Source: a bacterium
Lineage (GTDB): Bacteria; Acidobacteriota; Thermoanaerobaculia; Multivoradales; J023
Assembly: GCA_024226315.1 (NCBI GenBank)
Contig: JAAELT010000288.1
Coordinates: forward strand, 1 to 49,250
Reading direction: 5' to 3'
Length of the DNA: 49,250 nucleotides
Numbering within the stretch: the stretch's first letter is position 1; each line of letters starts with the position of its first letter. Below the pieces are notes generated by a model, which had not been told where the DNA came from, did no database searches, and saw nothing but the letters and a program-made list of their open reading frames with translations. Of the stretch, positions 1-6,550 are shown piece by piece. The position numbers and the translations under genes were made by a program.

Positions 1-1358
1 AAAGCGCCGGCACCAATCCGTTCATCGACACCGAGGACGACGCACTGTCGACCTTCGGCCTCGACGTCGACACCGGTTCCTACACCGTCGCCCGCCGCTA
101 CCTGCGCGACGGCAACCTGCCGCCGCGCGAGGCGGTGCGGGTCGAAGAGCTGATCAATTACTTCGACTACGGCGACGCGGCTCCCGAGAGGGACGAGTTC
201 GCCATCCACGCCGAGGGCGCGCCGTCGATCTACGGCCAGGGCGAGCGCTACTACCTGCTGCGCTTCAACCTGAAAGGCCGCGAGATCCACACCGAGGATC
301 GTCGCCCGGCGGTGCTGACCTTCGTGGTCGACGTCTCGGGCTCCATGCAGCGCGAGAACCGCCTCGGCCTGGTGAAGCAGTCCCTGTCGCTGCTGCTCGA
401 TCAGCTACGCGCCGACGACCGCATCGGCCTGGTGATCTACGGCAGCCGCGGCCAGGTGCTGCTCGAGCCCACCAGCGACCGGTACGCCATCCGCCGCGCC
501 ATCGATCAGCTCCGCACCGGCGGCTCGACCAACGCCGAGGAGGGGCTCACCCTGGCCTACCAGCTGGCCGCCCGCCACCGCCGGAGCGGCGCCATCAACC
601 GGGTGATCCTGTGCTCGGACGGCGTCGCCAACGTCGGCGCCACCTCGGCCGACTCGATCCTCGAGCGCATTCGCCGCGAGGCGGGCCAGGGCATCGAGCT
701 GACCACCGTCGGCTTCGGCATGGGCAATTACAACGACACCCTCATGGAGCAGCTTGCGGACACCGGCAACGGCCGCTACGCCTACGTCGACACCCTGGAC
801 GAGGCCCGGCGCATCTTCGTGGAGAACCTGACCGGCACGCTGCAGACCCTGGCCGCCGAGGCCAAGGTACAGGTGGAATTCGACCCCGACATGGTGTCGC
901 GCTACCGCCTGCTGGGCTACGAGAACCGCGACATCGCCGACAAGAAGTTCCGCGACGACACCGTCGACGCCGGAGAGATCGGCGTCGGCCACACGGTGAC
1001 CGCGCTGTACGAGATCAAGCTGAACGAGCGCCCGCGCCCCAACGACGAGATCGCCACCCTGCGCCTGCGCTACGGCTCGATCGACCGCGGCAAGGTGGTG
1101 GAGATCGAGCGCACCGTCACCGGCGAGGATTTCGCCCGCCGCTGGGAGGGCGCCTCGCCGGCGCTCAAGCTCACCTCGCTGGTCGCCGAGTACGCCGAGA
1201 TCCTGAACCGCTCCTACTGGGCCAAGGACGGCGATCTGCACGACGTCTTCCGCCGCGCTCAGCGGGTCGGGGTCGAGTTCGAGGGCGACACCGAGGTCGC
1301 CGACTTCGTCAGCCTGGCGGGGCGAGCGGCAACCCTGTGGCGCAACGCGCAGCGGTAG
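1..1358 (+). CDS. vWA-domain protein with C-terminal DUF3520 (5' end outside window)
   Basis: The reading frame is open from base 3, so the gene begins before the window; an internal GTG at 135 is not the real start. The first visible residues (NPFIDTEDDALSTFGLDVDT) match the conserved N-terminal region of YfbK-like, Ca-activated-channel-type vWA proteins. A vWA domain follows with an intact MIDAS motif DVSGSM (codons at about 330-350), so metal-dependent ligand binding is likely. The remainder, ending RNAQR, fits DUF3520. Members of this family are usually exported or lipoproteins of unclear role; the diagnostic N-terminus is not visible. The last 225 bases are duplicated at 2141-2365 on the far side of a BrnT/BrnA cassette. 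Confidence 0.9.
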   Translation, partial: SAGTNPFIDTEDDALSTFGLDVDTGSYTVARRYLRDGNLPPREAVRVEELINYFDYGDAAPERDEFAIHAEGAPSIYGQGERYYLLRFNLKGREIHTEDRRPAVLTFVVDVSGSMQRENRLGLVKQSLSLLLDQLRADDRIGLVIYGSRGQVLLEPTSDRYAIRRAIDQLRTGGSTNAEEGLTLAYQLAARHRRSGAINRVILCSDGVANVGATSADSILERIRREAGQGIELTTVGFGMGNYNDTLMEQLADTGNGRYAYVDTLDEARRIFVENLTGTLQTLAAEAKVQVEFDPDMVSRYRLLGYENRDIADKKFRDDTVDAGEIGVGHTVTALYEIKLNERPRPNDEIATLRLRYGSIDRGKVVEIERTVTGEDFARRWEGASPALKLTSLVAEYAEILNRSYWAKDGDLHDVFRRAQRVGVEFEGDTEVADFVSLAGRAATLWRNAQR

Positions 1359-1365
1359 ACCGGCC

Positions 1366-1417
1366 ACCCAAGAAGACCGGCCATCGCCTCGGCTCGGAAA
1401 GGGGCACCTTCTTGGGT
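1366..1417. repeat. Inverted repeat just after the vWA gene
   Basis: ACCCAAGAAG at 1366-1375 is mirrored by CTTCTTGGGT at 1408-1417, separated by 32 bases. It lies between the vWA stop and the brnA stop, so it could be a weak hairpin terminator for the convergent genes. No T-tract follows. The same CACCCAAGAAG word recurs at 3785-3795 and in altered form at 5938, so it may instead be an edge motif of inserted DNA. Confidence 0.45.
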
Positions 1418-1430
1418 CTCCCGGAGAGGA

Positions 1431-1742
1431 TCACGCTGCCCGAATTTTCCTTGCCAGGGTTTCCAGGAACTCGACATCCTCGAGGAGGGCCGCTTTGATC
1501 GCCTCGGCGTCGGCCAGCGAGGCCTCCCCCGTGTCGATCGCACGCCGTAGAGCCTGGTTGATCTGGGTCTGATAAGGCAACCCGCCGGGCTTGGCCGCCT
1601 CGGTTTTGAAGTGGTCGATCAGGTCCTGATCGAGGGCGATCGTGATGCGCACCTTCGGTGGCCGGTCACCCCCCGCTGCCAGCCCCGGAAGCGGTCCGCG
1701 CCGCTTGACCTTCAGCTTCGTCAGCTCATAGTCCTCTCTCAT
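1431..1742 (-). CDS. brnA: BrnA family antitoxin
   Basis: This 103-residue protein is second in a BrnT/BrnA type II toxin-antitoxin operon. The segment PPKVRITIALDQDLIDHFK, followed by helices rich in A, E and L, is the ribbon-helix-helix DNA-binding part of BrnA antitoxins; GGLPYQTQINQALRRAI is the usual dimer core. By family knowledge BrnA binds and neutralises BrnT and represses the operon. Its start overlaps the end of brnT by 17 bases, which implies translational coupling. Length and gene order (toxin first) are normal for the family. Confidence 0.9.
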   Translation of the reverse strand: MREDYELTKLKVKRRGPLPGLAAGGDRPPKVRITIALDQDLIDHFKTEAAKPGGLPYQTQINQALRRAIDTGEASLADAEAIKAALLEDVEFLETLARKIRAA

Positions 1743-2001
1743 AGTCTTTCGCCTCTTTCCGCTTTGCCCGCCTGGCCGAGACGACCCGTATCGTCTCTCC
1801 GCGCAGTGTGTAGACCACCATCAGCAGTCGATCCCGGTGGGAGTGCCCGATCAGGATCTCGCGATCCTCGTCGTCGCTATGATCCGGATCGTAGAACGCC
1901 ACCTGGAGGGGATCCCAGAAGCAGCTTGCCGCCTCCATGAAGCTCACACCGTGTTTCCGCTCGTTGTCGGCGGCCTTCACGGCGTCCCATTCGAACTCCA
2001 C
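1726..2001 (-). CDS. brnT: BrnT family toxin (predicted ribonuclease)
   Basis: This 91-residue protein opens MEFEWDAVKAADNERKHGVSF, the BrnT signature in which K/N/KHG residues shape the RNase-like fold. It ends with IRVVSARRAKRKEAKDYE, matching the conserved R...S.R.A...E..YE tail. BrnT toxins cut RNA and slow growth when BrnA is lost. The start is GTG at 2001, chosen because it gives the canonical N-terminus; an ATG at 1990 is out of frame. The Shine-Dalgarno is weak. Key residues look intact, so the toxin is probably functional. The cassette is flanked by duplicated vWA 3' sequence. Confidence 0.92.
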   Translation of the reverse strand: MEFEWDAVKAADNERKHGVSFMEAASCFWDPLQVAFYDPDHSDDEDREILIGHSHRDRLLMVVYTLRGETIRVVSARRAKRKEAKDYERGL

Positions 2002-2008
2002 ACTTCAT

Positions 2009-2032
2009 GCATATCATGCATGCATACTATGC
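2009..2032 (-). promoter_or_regulatory. Palindromic operator/promoter of brnT-brnA
   Basis: A 24-base imperfect palindrome with outer arms GCATA/TATGC and core ATGCATGCAT lies just upstream of the brnT start. On the minus strand TTGCGC (2031-2036) and TATGCA (2008-2013) are 17 bases apart and could be -35 and -10 boxes, which would place transcription start at or near the GTG (a nearly leaderless message). BrnA autoregulation through such a palindrome is expected from the family; the exact boxes are inference. Confidence 0.5.
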
Positions 2033-2140
2033 GCAAGCATCGCGCCTCCTCGACAAGCACGACGCGGTTGAGCCGCCCGAAGGCAGCTGACTCTGGAAGG
2101 GTGCGTCGGGGGCAAGGACGCTAGCAGGACTCGTTGTCCC

Positions 2141-2365
2141 GCCCGCCGCTGGGAGCAAGCCTCGCCGGCCCTCAAGCTCACCTCACTGGTCGCCGAGTAC
2201 GCCGAGATCCTGAACCGCTCCTACTGGGCCAAGGACGGCGACCTGCACGACGTCTTCCGCCGCGCTCAGCGGGTCGGGGTCGAGTTCGAGGGCGACACCG
2301 AGGTCGCCGACTTCGTCAGCCTGGCGGGGCGAGCGGCGACTCTGTGGCGCAACGCGGAGCGGTAG
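2141..2365 (+). pseudogene. Duplicated 3' end of the vWA/DUF3520 gene
   Basis: This stretch aligns without gaps to 1134-1358, with nine differing bases out of 225 by my count, and ends at the same stop codon. It encodes only the last 74 codons of the DUF3520 region (from ARRWEQ to RNAER) and has no start of its own, so it is a gene fragment. Most differences are silent, and only two codons change the residue. That pattern suggests this copy diverged while still part of a working gene, for example in another strain, rather than decaying in place. Confidence 0.85.
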
Positions 2366-2482
2366 CCGGGCTTCGGCAGACGCCCCGGAGGGGTGTTGGC
2401 GCGTGCGACTGAAGCCAAACCCAGGTGGAACCTCCACACCTCGTCACGGGTCTATTCGAGCAGACCCAGAGGAGGAGGCGCC

Positions 2483-3034
2483 TTGTCTACTTACTACGAA
2501 CCTTTCGGGCCGAGTGAGCCCTTCAGCGGCGAAGTGCTCCTTCGGCTGGCCTCTGACTACTGGGTGACCTGGACGACCGAGATCCTGTGTGCGCTCTCGG
2601 TCTTCGTCTCCCGGCGACGTCGCGTCATCAACGAGGCTCTGCACCGGCGGCTTGGGGCGGGGCTGTCGGACACGTCCCGACTCTGGGTGCTGCCTCTCTA
2701 CGTGTGGGGCCTGGAGGCCACCTTTCAAATCTCTCGGGCTTTCAACACCTCGGTGGGTCTCGTCTCCCTGCCGCTCTGGGCCTTCATCAACTGGATCTTC
2801 GAGGCGGCCCTGGCGCTCTTCTACCTGGTGGTGCTCCAAACGCTGGTCGTCTTTCTGGTCGACCGGCCATCACCTCGGCTCGGATTGACCGGTACACGGG
2901 ACCTCGCCGGCATCGCGGTGATCATCAGCGTCTTCTGGATCACCGTGATGCGCCTGTGGTTGTTTCAGCTCTTCAACCAGGATCGCGGACTCCCGCTCCG
3001 GTTGAGCGAGATCGGGCTGCCAGGCTTGGGGTGA
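2483..3034 (+). CDS. Predicted multi-pass membrane protein, unknown family
   Basis: I chose the TTG at 2483 because a strong Shine-Dalgarno (GGAGGAGG, 2471-2478) sits four bases upstream; the open frame extends back to 2393 with no better start. The 183-residue product has hydrophobic stretches near residues 65-85 (LWVLPLYVWGLEA), 92-130 (two helices) and 143-168 (IAVIISVFWITVMRLWLF), so three or four membrane spans are likely. A basic patch SRRRR follows the first weakly hydrophobic segment. I do not recognise the family. It stands alone between the duplicated vWA fragment and an XRE regulator. Confidence 0.6.
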   Translation: MSTYYEPFGPSEPFSGEVLLRLASDYWVTWTTEILCALSVFVSRRRRVINEALHRRLGAGLSDTSRLWVLPLYVWGLEATFQISRAFNTSVGLVSLPLWAFINWIFEAALALFYLVVLQTLVVFLVDRPSPRLGLTGTRDLAGIAVIISVFWITVMRLWLFQLFNQDRGLPLRLSEIGLPGLG

Positions 3035-3153
3035 TCGAAGGCCCCAACGTAGGTGCTGCCTGTTCGCCTGCCACCTTCAAGACAGCACCGGGTGGGAAGG
3101 GGATGAGGCGGGTGCCCTGCCAGGCAGTGGCTCCGTGCCGAGGCCTCCGCACC

Positions 3154-3177
3154 ATTCGACCGACCGGACGGTCGAAT
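3154..3177. promoter_or_regulatory. Palindrome upstream of the XRE regulator
   Basis: ATTCGACCG (3154-3162) and CGGTCGAAT (3169-3177) form a perfect 9-base inverted repeat around a 6-base centre, about 90 bases before the XRE start. The symmetry and position suit an operator bound by a dimeric HTH protein, perhaps the XRE protein itself. The rest of 3035-3267 shows no gene. A GAGGAGG at 3235-3241 is followed in frame by a stop, so it does not serve the XRE start. Confidence 0.35.
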
Positions 3178-3267
3178 CCCGCGGACCCCTCCACCAAGTG
3201 CGCTGTCCTCCAGGGGCTGATCGGCTCAGTTGCCGAGGAGGAAACGTAAGTCTGTAGAGTCGGGACG

Positions 3268-3720
3268 ATGCTTTTACCGCATGAAGACGTCGGTCCCGCC
3301 CTGCGCCGCCTCCGGAAGGCACGAGGGCTGCCGCAAGTCGAGGTGGCGGCCGAGATGGGGATCTCTCGTACCGGGCCGAGTCGCTACGAGCAGCCGGGGA
3401 CCAATCTCCAACTCTCGAATCTGTTGGGCTATCTGGCCGCCATCGACGCCACTCTCGACGATCTCCACCGGGAGCTCGCTGGCGATGCGGACGAGCCGAA
3501 CGGGCCCGTCGACGAGCGGATCGCCATCCGGACCGGCCATGGCGGGCTGGCGAGAAGTCTGCTCGAGCGGTTCGCTGGCACGGATGCGGCGCCCGAGCTG
3601 CGGGTGCTGGCCGACCTGATCGACGACCAGGATCGTCGCCTGCGTCGGCTGGAGGCACTGCAGGACGCCGAAGATCGGGATCCGCCGGTCGGCGGCTCGG
3701 GTGGCCAGGCGGGCGAATAG
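3268..3720 (+). CDS. XRE-family HTH regulator
   Basis: The 150-residue product has an N-terminal helix-turn-helix: ALRRLRKARGLPQVEVAAEM then GISRTGPSRYEQPG and LQLSNLLGYLAAI (residues about 10-65), the pattern of Cro/CI-type domains. The remaining 85 residues are acidic and helical, with a likely coiled coil LLERFAG...LADLIDDQDRRLRRLEAL, which may form a dimer or bind a partner. A stop just upstream fixes ATG 3268 as the first usable start, with only a weak GGGA ribosome site. No obvious partner gene lies beside it; the 9-bp palindrome upstream is a possible target. Confidence 0.7.
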   Translation: MLLPHEDVGPALRRLRKARGLPQVEVAAEMGISRTGPSRYEQPGTNLQLSNLLGYLAAIDATLDDLHRELAGDADEPNGPVDERIAIRTGHGGLARSLLERFAGTDAAPELRVLADLIDDQDRRLRRLEALQDAEDRDPPVGGSGGQAGE

Positions 3721-3759
3721 AACCTTGCTTGGAAAGAGCCAGAGGGCGTAAACCTCTGG

Positions 3760-3791
3760 AAACAAACGAGTACGATTCGGGTGGCACCCAA
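3760..3791. repeat. Dispersed 32-bp repeat, copy 1
   Basis: AAACAAACGAGTACGA followed nine bases later by CACCCAA. The same two blocks at the same spacing recur at 5913-5944 (28 of 32 bases alike by my count). Copy 1 directly precedes the gene remnant at 3803-3964. Function unknown; it may mark an element edge or a past recombination junction. Confidence 0.6.
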
Positions 3792-3802
3792 GAAGAAGCT
3801 CG

Positions 3803-3964
3803 ATCAACGACCGCTACTGGGTCTTCGACTCCGCCACCACCGACATCGAGTACACCCTGCGGGGCACCGACGTCGAGGCCGGCCGGGTTCAGGGGTACTT
3901 CAACCGCCTCGGCAGATCCGCGCCGGCAATCACCGACACGGAAGCGTTCGCGACCTGCCAGTAG
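3803..3964 (+). pseudogene. Remnant: C-terminal tail of a secreted repeat-type protein
   Basis: The frame reads INDRYWVFDSATTDIEYTLR, then a short strand-rich segment ending NRLGRSAPAITDTEAFATCQ and a stop at 3962-3964. This matches, from memory, a C-terminal module (NDRYWVF..ATT.VEYTL.VTDT..G....Y.NP.G.....DT.AF) common on secreted proteins of Thermoanaerobaculia-like Acidobacteriota. Only the last 53 codons remain; no start or upstream domain is present, and the open frame upstream reads into the dispersed repeat. I therefore call it a broken gene fragment. It is useful as a lineage marker. Confidence 0.65.
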
Positions 3965-4011
3965 CGGGGACCGCGTCTTGCGCGGACCGTTGATCCAATC
4001 GATTTCGACGT

Positions 4012-5646
4012 TCAGAGGTTGTCGAGGGCCGCCAACGTGTCTGCGAACTCCGGATGCGTGATGCCGAGGTCGTTCAGTTCCCGGGGGTCGTCCTTCAAGT
4101 TGTAGAACTCGTGGCCGAAAGACGCCCCGTATTCCCGTTCGCGAATCAACTTCCACAGATTGCCGAACCTGTCGCGGCGAATGTAGTACGACGACTCGCT
4201 GAAGATGGTCGTCGGACCGAAGCTGTTCGGCGCCACGCGCTCGGCATGAGAGAACTGCCTGCCGTGATTGTCGGGGCTCGCGGCGGCCCCGAGAGGATCC
4301 GCCATGATCGTCGCCAGGCTGAATGAGCGCCGAGTCGGATCGGCGACGTAGGTTGCCGGCGAAAGCATCTCCTCGATGGTCTCGAAGATGTCGACGACGT
4401 CGACGAGCGCGTCGCTGGTTCGATGTTCCGGAGTCGTCTCGGCCTCGAACGGAACGTTCGCTCCCGTGATGATGAGCGGCACGCGCACGCCCGCCTCGTA
4501 GGCCGTGCCCTTGGCGCGGCGCGGGTCATAGGGCTTCGCGCTGAACGTGACGAGATCGTCGTGTGGTTGATGGAGCGGGTGACCGTCCGGGTAACGAACT
4601 TCGTCGGCTCTGGTGCTGAAGAGTTTTCCCGAAGTGCCGTTGTCGCCCATCAAGATGATGGTCGTGTTCTCCAGAACGTCGGCACTCATTCCGCTGAGCA
4701 GCCAAGCGATGGCCGTATCGAGGTACTCGAGCTTGGCTCGCCCACGGGTGTTGAAGTGGAATTCGAATTCCGGTAGCTCCGGGCCGAATCCGTGGCCCTG
4801 CGACGGCGGCCATTCCAGGGGGCCGTGAATATCGCTGGTGTTCCAGACGGCCAGAAAGGGCCTGGTACGGCCGTTGATCCAATTGAGTGTGGCTTCTTGC
4901 TGCCTCTTCGTCAGGTAGCCGTCGGGGGTCGTCGTCGACCACCCGGAGGAGATCAGACCGTTCAGGTCTGCTTCGATCCAGTGATAGTTGTAGAAGCCGG
5001 CTCCGATCATGTTGCTGGTGTCGATACCGGTGTACGGCCCCTGATTTGGATTCCGCGGCACACCGTAGAAGGCGTCGTATCCGAGGAAGCTCACGGGATA
5101 GGCATCATCCGTCGGAACCGTGGAGTCCACGGCATCGATTTGAAGATGCGACTTGCCGAAGAAACCGGTGTCATACTCGAACGAGCCGCAGAGTTCCGCC
5201 AGGGTGACGACGTCGTTGGGAGGAATGGAGTACTCGTAGGTCGGCGGAATGCAGCCCGGGTCCGCGGCCCCGAGCTCCGGGTTGGTGCATTCGGCACCCT
5301 GCGCGGGACCGTTCACCACCGTGGTGCAGCCGGTGCGTCGACCGTACTGCCCGCTTTGCAGCGCCGCGCGGCTCGGAGAGCAGGTCGGGTAGGCCCTCGC
5401 CTGCCGGAACCGCACGCCCGTGCGCGCGAGGTCGTCGATGGTCGGAGTGTTGGCATACGGGTAGGGGCTGTCGTAGTAGTTGACGTCGTCGTAGATACTG
5501 AGCTGGTCGATGCCCAGGTCGTCGATGAAGATGATGAGGAAGTTCGGCGGCTCGTTCGACGTCGAGCCGGCCGCATCGAACCCGAAACTCGTCGACAAGA
5601 GAGCCATGGCGAGCAGCCATACCCATCGTTTCGCAGTAACCCGCAT
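4012..5646 (-). CDS. Secreted arylsulfatase-type sulfatase
   Basis: The 544-residue protein belongs to the alkaline-phosphatase-fold sulfatases. A signal peptide (MRVTAKRWVWLLAMALLSTS, cut near residue 27) sends it out of the cytoplasm. Metal-ligand DD follows NFLIIFIDDLG (residues 35-45). C89-S-P-S-R-A is the formylglycine site, so activation by a sulfatase-modifying enzyme is expected; none is in the window. H-G after NTSDI and GDNGTSGK supply further active-site residues, and the C-terminal YNLKDDPRELNDL is typical of the family. The substrate, a sulfated glycan or small ester, cannot be told. It is monocistronic and surrounded by repeat debris, so acquisition by transfer is plausible. Confidence 0.9.
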   Translation of the reverse strand: MRVTAKRWVWLLAMALLSTSFGFDAAGSTSNEPPNFLIIFIDDLGIDQLSIYDDVNYYDSPYPYANTPTIDDLARTGVRFRQARAYPTCSPSRAALQSGQYGRRTGCTTVVNGPAQGAECTNPELGAADPGCIPPTYEYSIPPNDVVTLAELCGSFEYDTGFFGKSHLQIDAVDSTVPTDDAYPVSFLGYDAFYGVPRNPNQGPYTGIDTSNMIGAGFYNYHWIEADLNGLISSGWSTTTPDGYLTKRQQEATLNWINGRTRPFLAVWNTSDIHGPLEWPPSQGHGFGPELPEFEFHFNTRGRAKLEYLDTAIAWLLSGMSADVLENTTIILMGDNGTSGKLFSTRADEVRYPDGHPLHQPHDDLVTFSAKPYDPRRAKGTAYEAGVRVPLIITGANVPFEAETTPEHRTSDALVDVVDIFETIEEMLSPATYVADPTRRSFSLATIMADPLGAAASPDNHGRQFSHAERVAPNSFGPTTIFSESSYYIRRDRFGNLWKLIREREYGASFGHEFYNLKDDPRELNDLGITHPEFADTLAALDNL

Positions 5647-5844
5647 GTCAATATCTCCTCTCGCCGTGAATCGGCGGTGCCGTTACTGTCAAGACAAAAC
5701 GATCATACCGCACTGGCCGCGGACTTCTGCAGAGTCGGTGGCGCAAGTCTCCCGGCGGAGGTACGTGCTCAGCCACGGCCCGAAGGGGAATCTCGTCTTG
5801 CGCTGCTGGGACAAACAAACGCCGGCCGAGGTGGGTGGCACCTC

Positions 5845-5911
5845 GACGTCCGTCGACGCGCGACGCGACGGTTGGACGTCCGTCGACGCGCGACGCGCGA
5901 CGCGACGGTTG
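5845..5911. repeat. Two-copy direct repeat rich in CGACG
   Basis: A 30-base unit beginning GACGTCCGTCGACGCGCGAC and ending ACGGTTG occurs at 5845-5874 and again at 5875-5911, where it contains an extra 7-base CGCGACG step. It contains GTCGAC and many overlapping CGCG words, suggesting slippage-driven expansion. It directly abuts copy 2 of the dispersed repeat. Confidence 0.7.
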
Positions 5912-5912
5912 A

Positions 5913-5944
5913 AAACAAACGAGTACGAAACGGCTGTCACCCAA
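5913..5944. repeat. Dispersed 32-bp repeat, copy 2
   Basis: Contains the same 16-base block AAACAAACGAGTACGA and, at identical spacing, CACCCAA as copy 1 at 3760-3791. Both copies have the same orientation and bracket the gene remnant and sulfatase. Confidence 0.6.
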
Positions 5945-5964
5945 AGAGGCGGTGCACTCGCGAC

Positions 5965-5981
5965 GCGGTAGCCGGGCTTCG
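5965..5981. repeat. 17-base match to the vWA 3' boundary
   Basis: GCGGTAGCCGGGCTTCG here is identical to 2359-2375, which spans the stop codon and immediate downstream bases of the duplicated vWA 3' end. The bases just before (GCGACGCG) also resemble the gene's final codons with five bases missing. It may be a third, eroded footprint of the same boundary. Confidence 0.45.
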
Positions 5982-6013
5982 TTGGTCGGTAGGTCGCGGG
6001 GGTAGAATGGACC

Positions 6014-6541
6014 ATGCCAGGCGCCACGACCGAGATCCACGATCGACTGCTGAGCCTCGAGAAGCTCCGGCGACCAATCACGATCGGAATTTTCGTCGTT
6101 CTCGCCTTCGCGGTCTTGATCGGCGAGCTCGGTTATCAGGATCGAGACCCATCGAACATGGGTTTCTGGGCGACCGTTCTCTTCCTTCGACCCACGATTG
6201 CCGTGGTCATCGGATTCTCGATCGGCGTCATGTTCAGTGTTTTCGAACGCCGGCTTCTGCGAAGGAATCATGACGCCCTCGTCGAGTACAGCATCCTCGC
6301 GACCCAGGAGAGGCGCAGCTGGAGGTATGAGCGGCTGCCGCTACTGATCGCGGTCGTCGCGACCGGATCGGTCTCGATGCTGTTCGTTGCCTGCTCTTTC
6401 TTCGAAGCGGCGCCTCTGACAGCGCTGATCGCGGCGCTCTTTCCGCTCTGGCACTGGAACGACGAAGTCCTGAGAATCCGGCGATCCAGCCTCCGGAGGC
6501 TCTCGGCCGGACCGGAAGTCGAGCGCCCGGCTGCCCAATAA
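6014..6541 (+). CDS. Four-helix membrane protein, paired with a SIR2-like gene
   Basis: The 175-residue protein has four hydrophobic stretches: about residues 22-40 (TIGIFVVLAFAVLIGEL), 49-76 (WATVLFLRPTIAVVIGFSI), 108-127 (LLIAVVATGSVSMLFVACSF) and 131-148. Basic clusters ERRLLRR and QERRSWRYER lie between helices 2 and 3 and should face the cytoplasm. I do not recognise the family. Its stop is only nine bases before the SIR2-like start, so the two are surely co-transcribed; by analogy with membrane-plus-enzyme defence pairs it could sense or carry out membrane damage, which is inference. Confidence 0.75.
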   Translation: MPGATTEIHDRLLSLEKLRRPITIGIFVVLAFAVLIGELGYQDRDPSNMGFWATVLFLRPTIAVVIGFSIGVMFSVFERRLLRRNHDALVEYSILATQERRSWRYERLPLLIAVVATGSVSMLFVACSFFEAAPLTALIAALFPLWHWNDEVLRIRRSSLRRLSAGPEVERPAAQ

Positions 6542-6550
6542 GGTGAAGCC

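Larger units (their letters stand above)
5647..6013. other. Gene-free stretch with repeat debris
   Basis: No convincing coding frame is seen. It holds a direct repeat at 5845-5911, copy 2 of the dispersed repeat at 5913-5944 and a 17-base match to the sequence around the duplicated vWA stop at 5965-5981. It separates the divergently transcribed sulfatase and membrane/SIR2 genes, so it should also carry their promoters, but I could not pick out clear boxes. Confidence 0.6.

Noticed and set aside
405..1367. Long open frame antisense to the vWA gene
   Set aside because: Its protein is a low-complexity G/V/D/A-rich shadow caused by GC-biased third positions; the plus strand has clear domain motifs.
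3760..5944. Integron attC sites
   Set aside because: The AAACAAAC repeats lack the paired RYYYAAC/GTTRRRY core sites and the cassette-like gene spacing.
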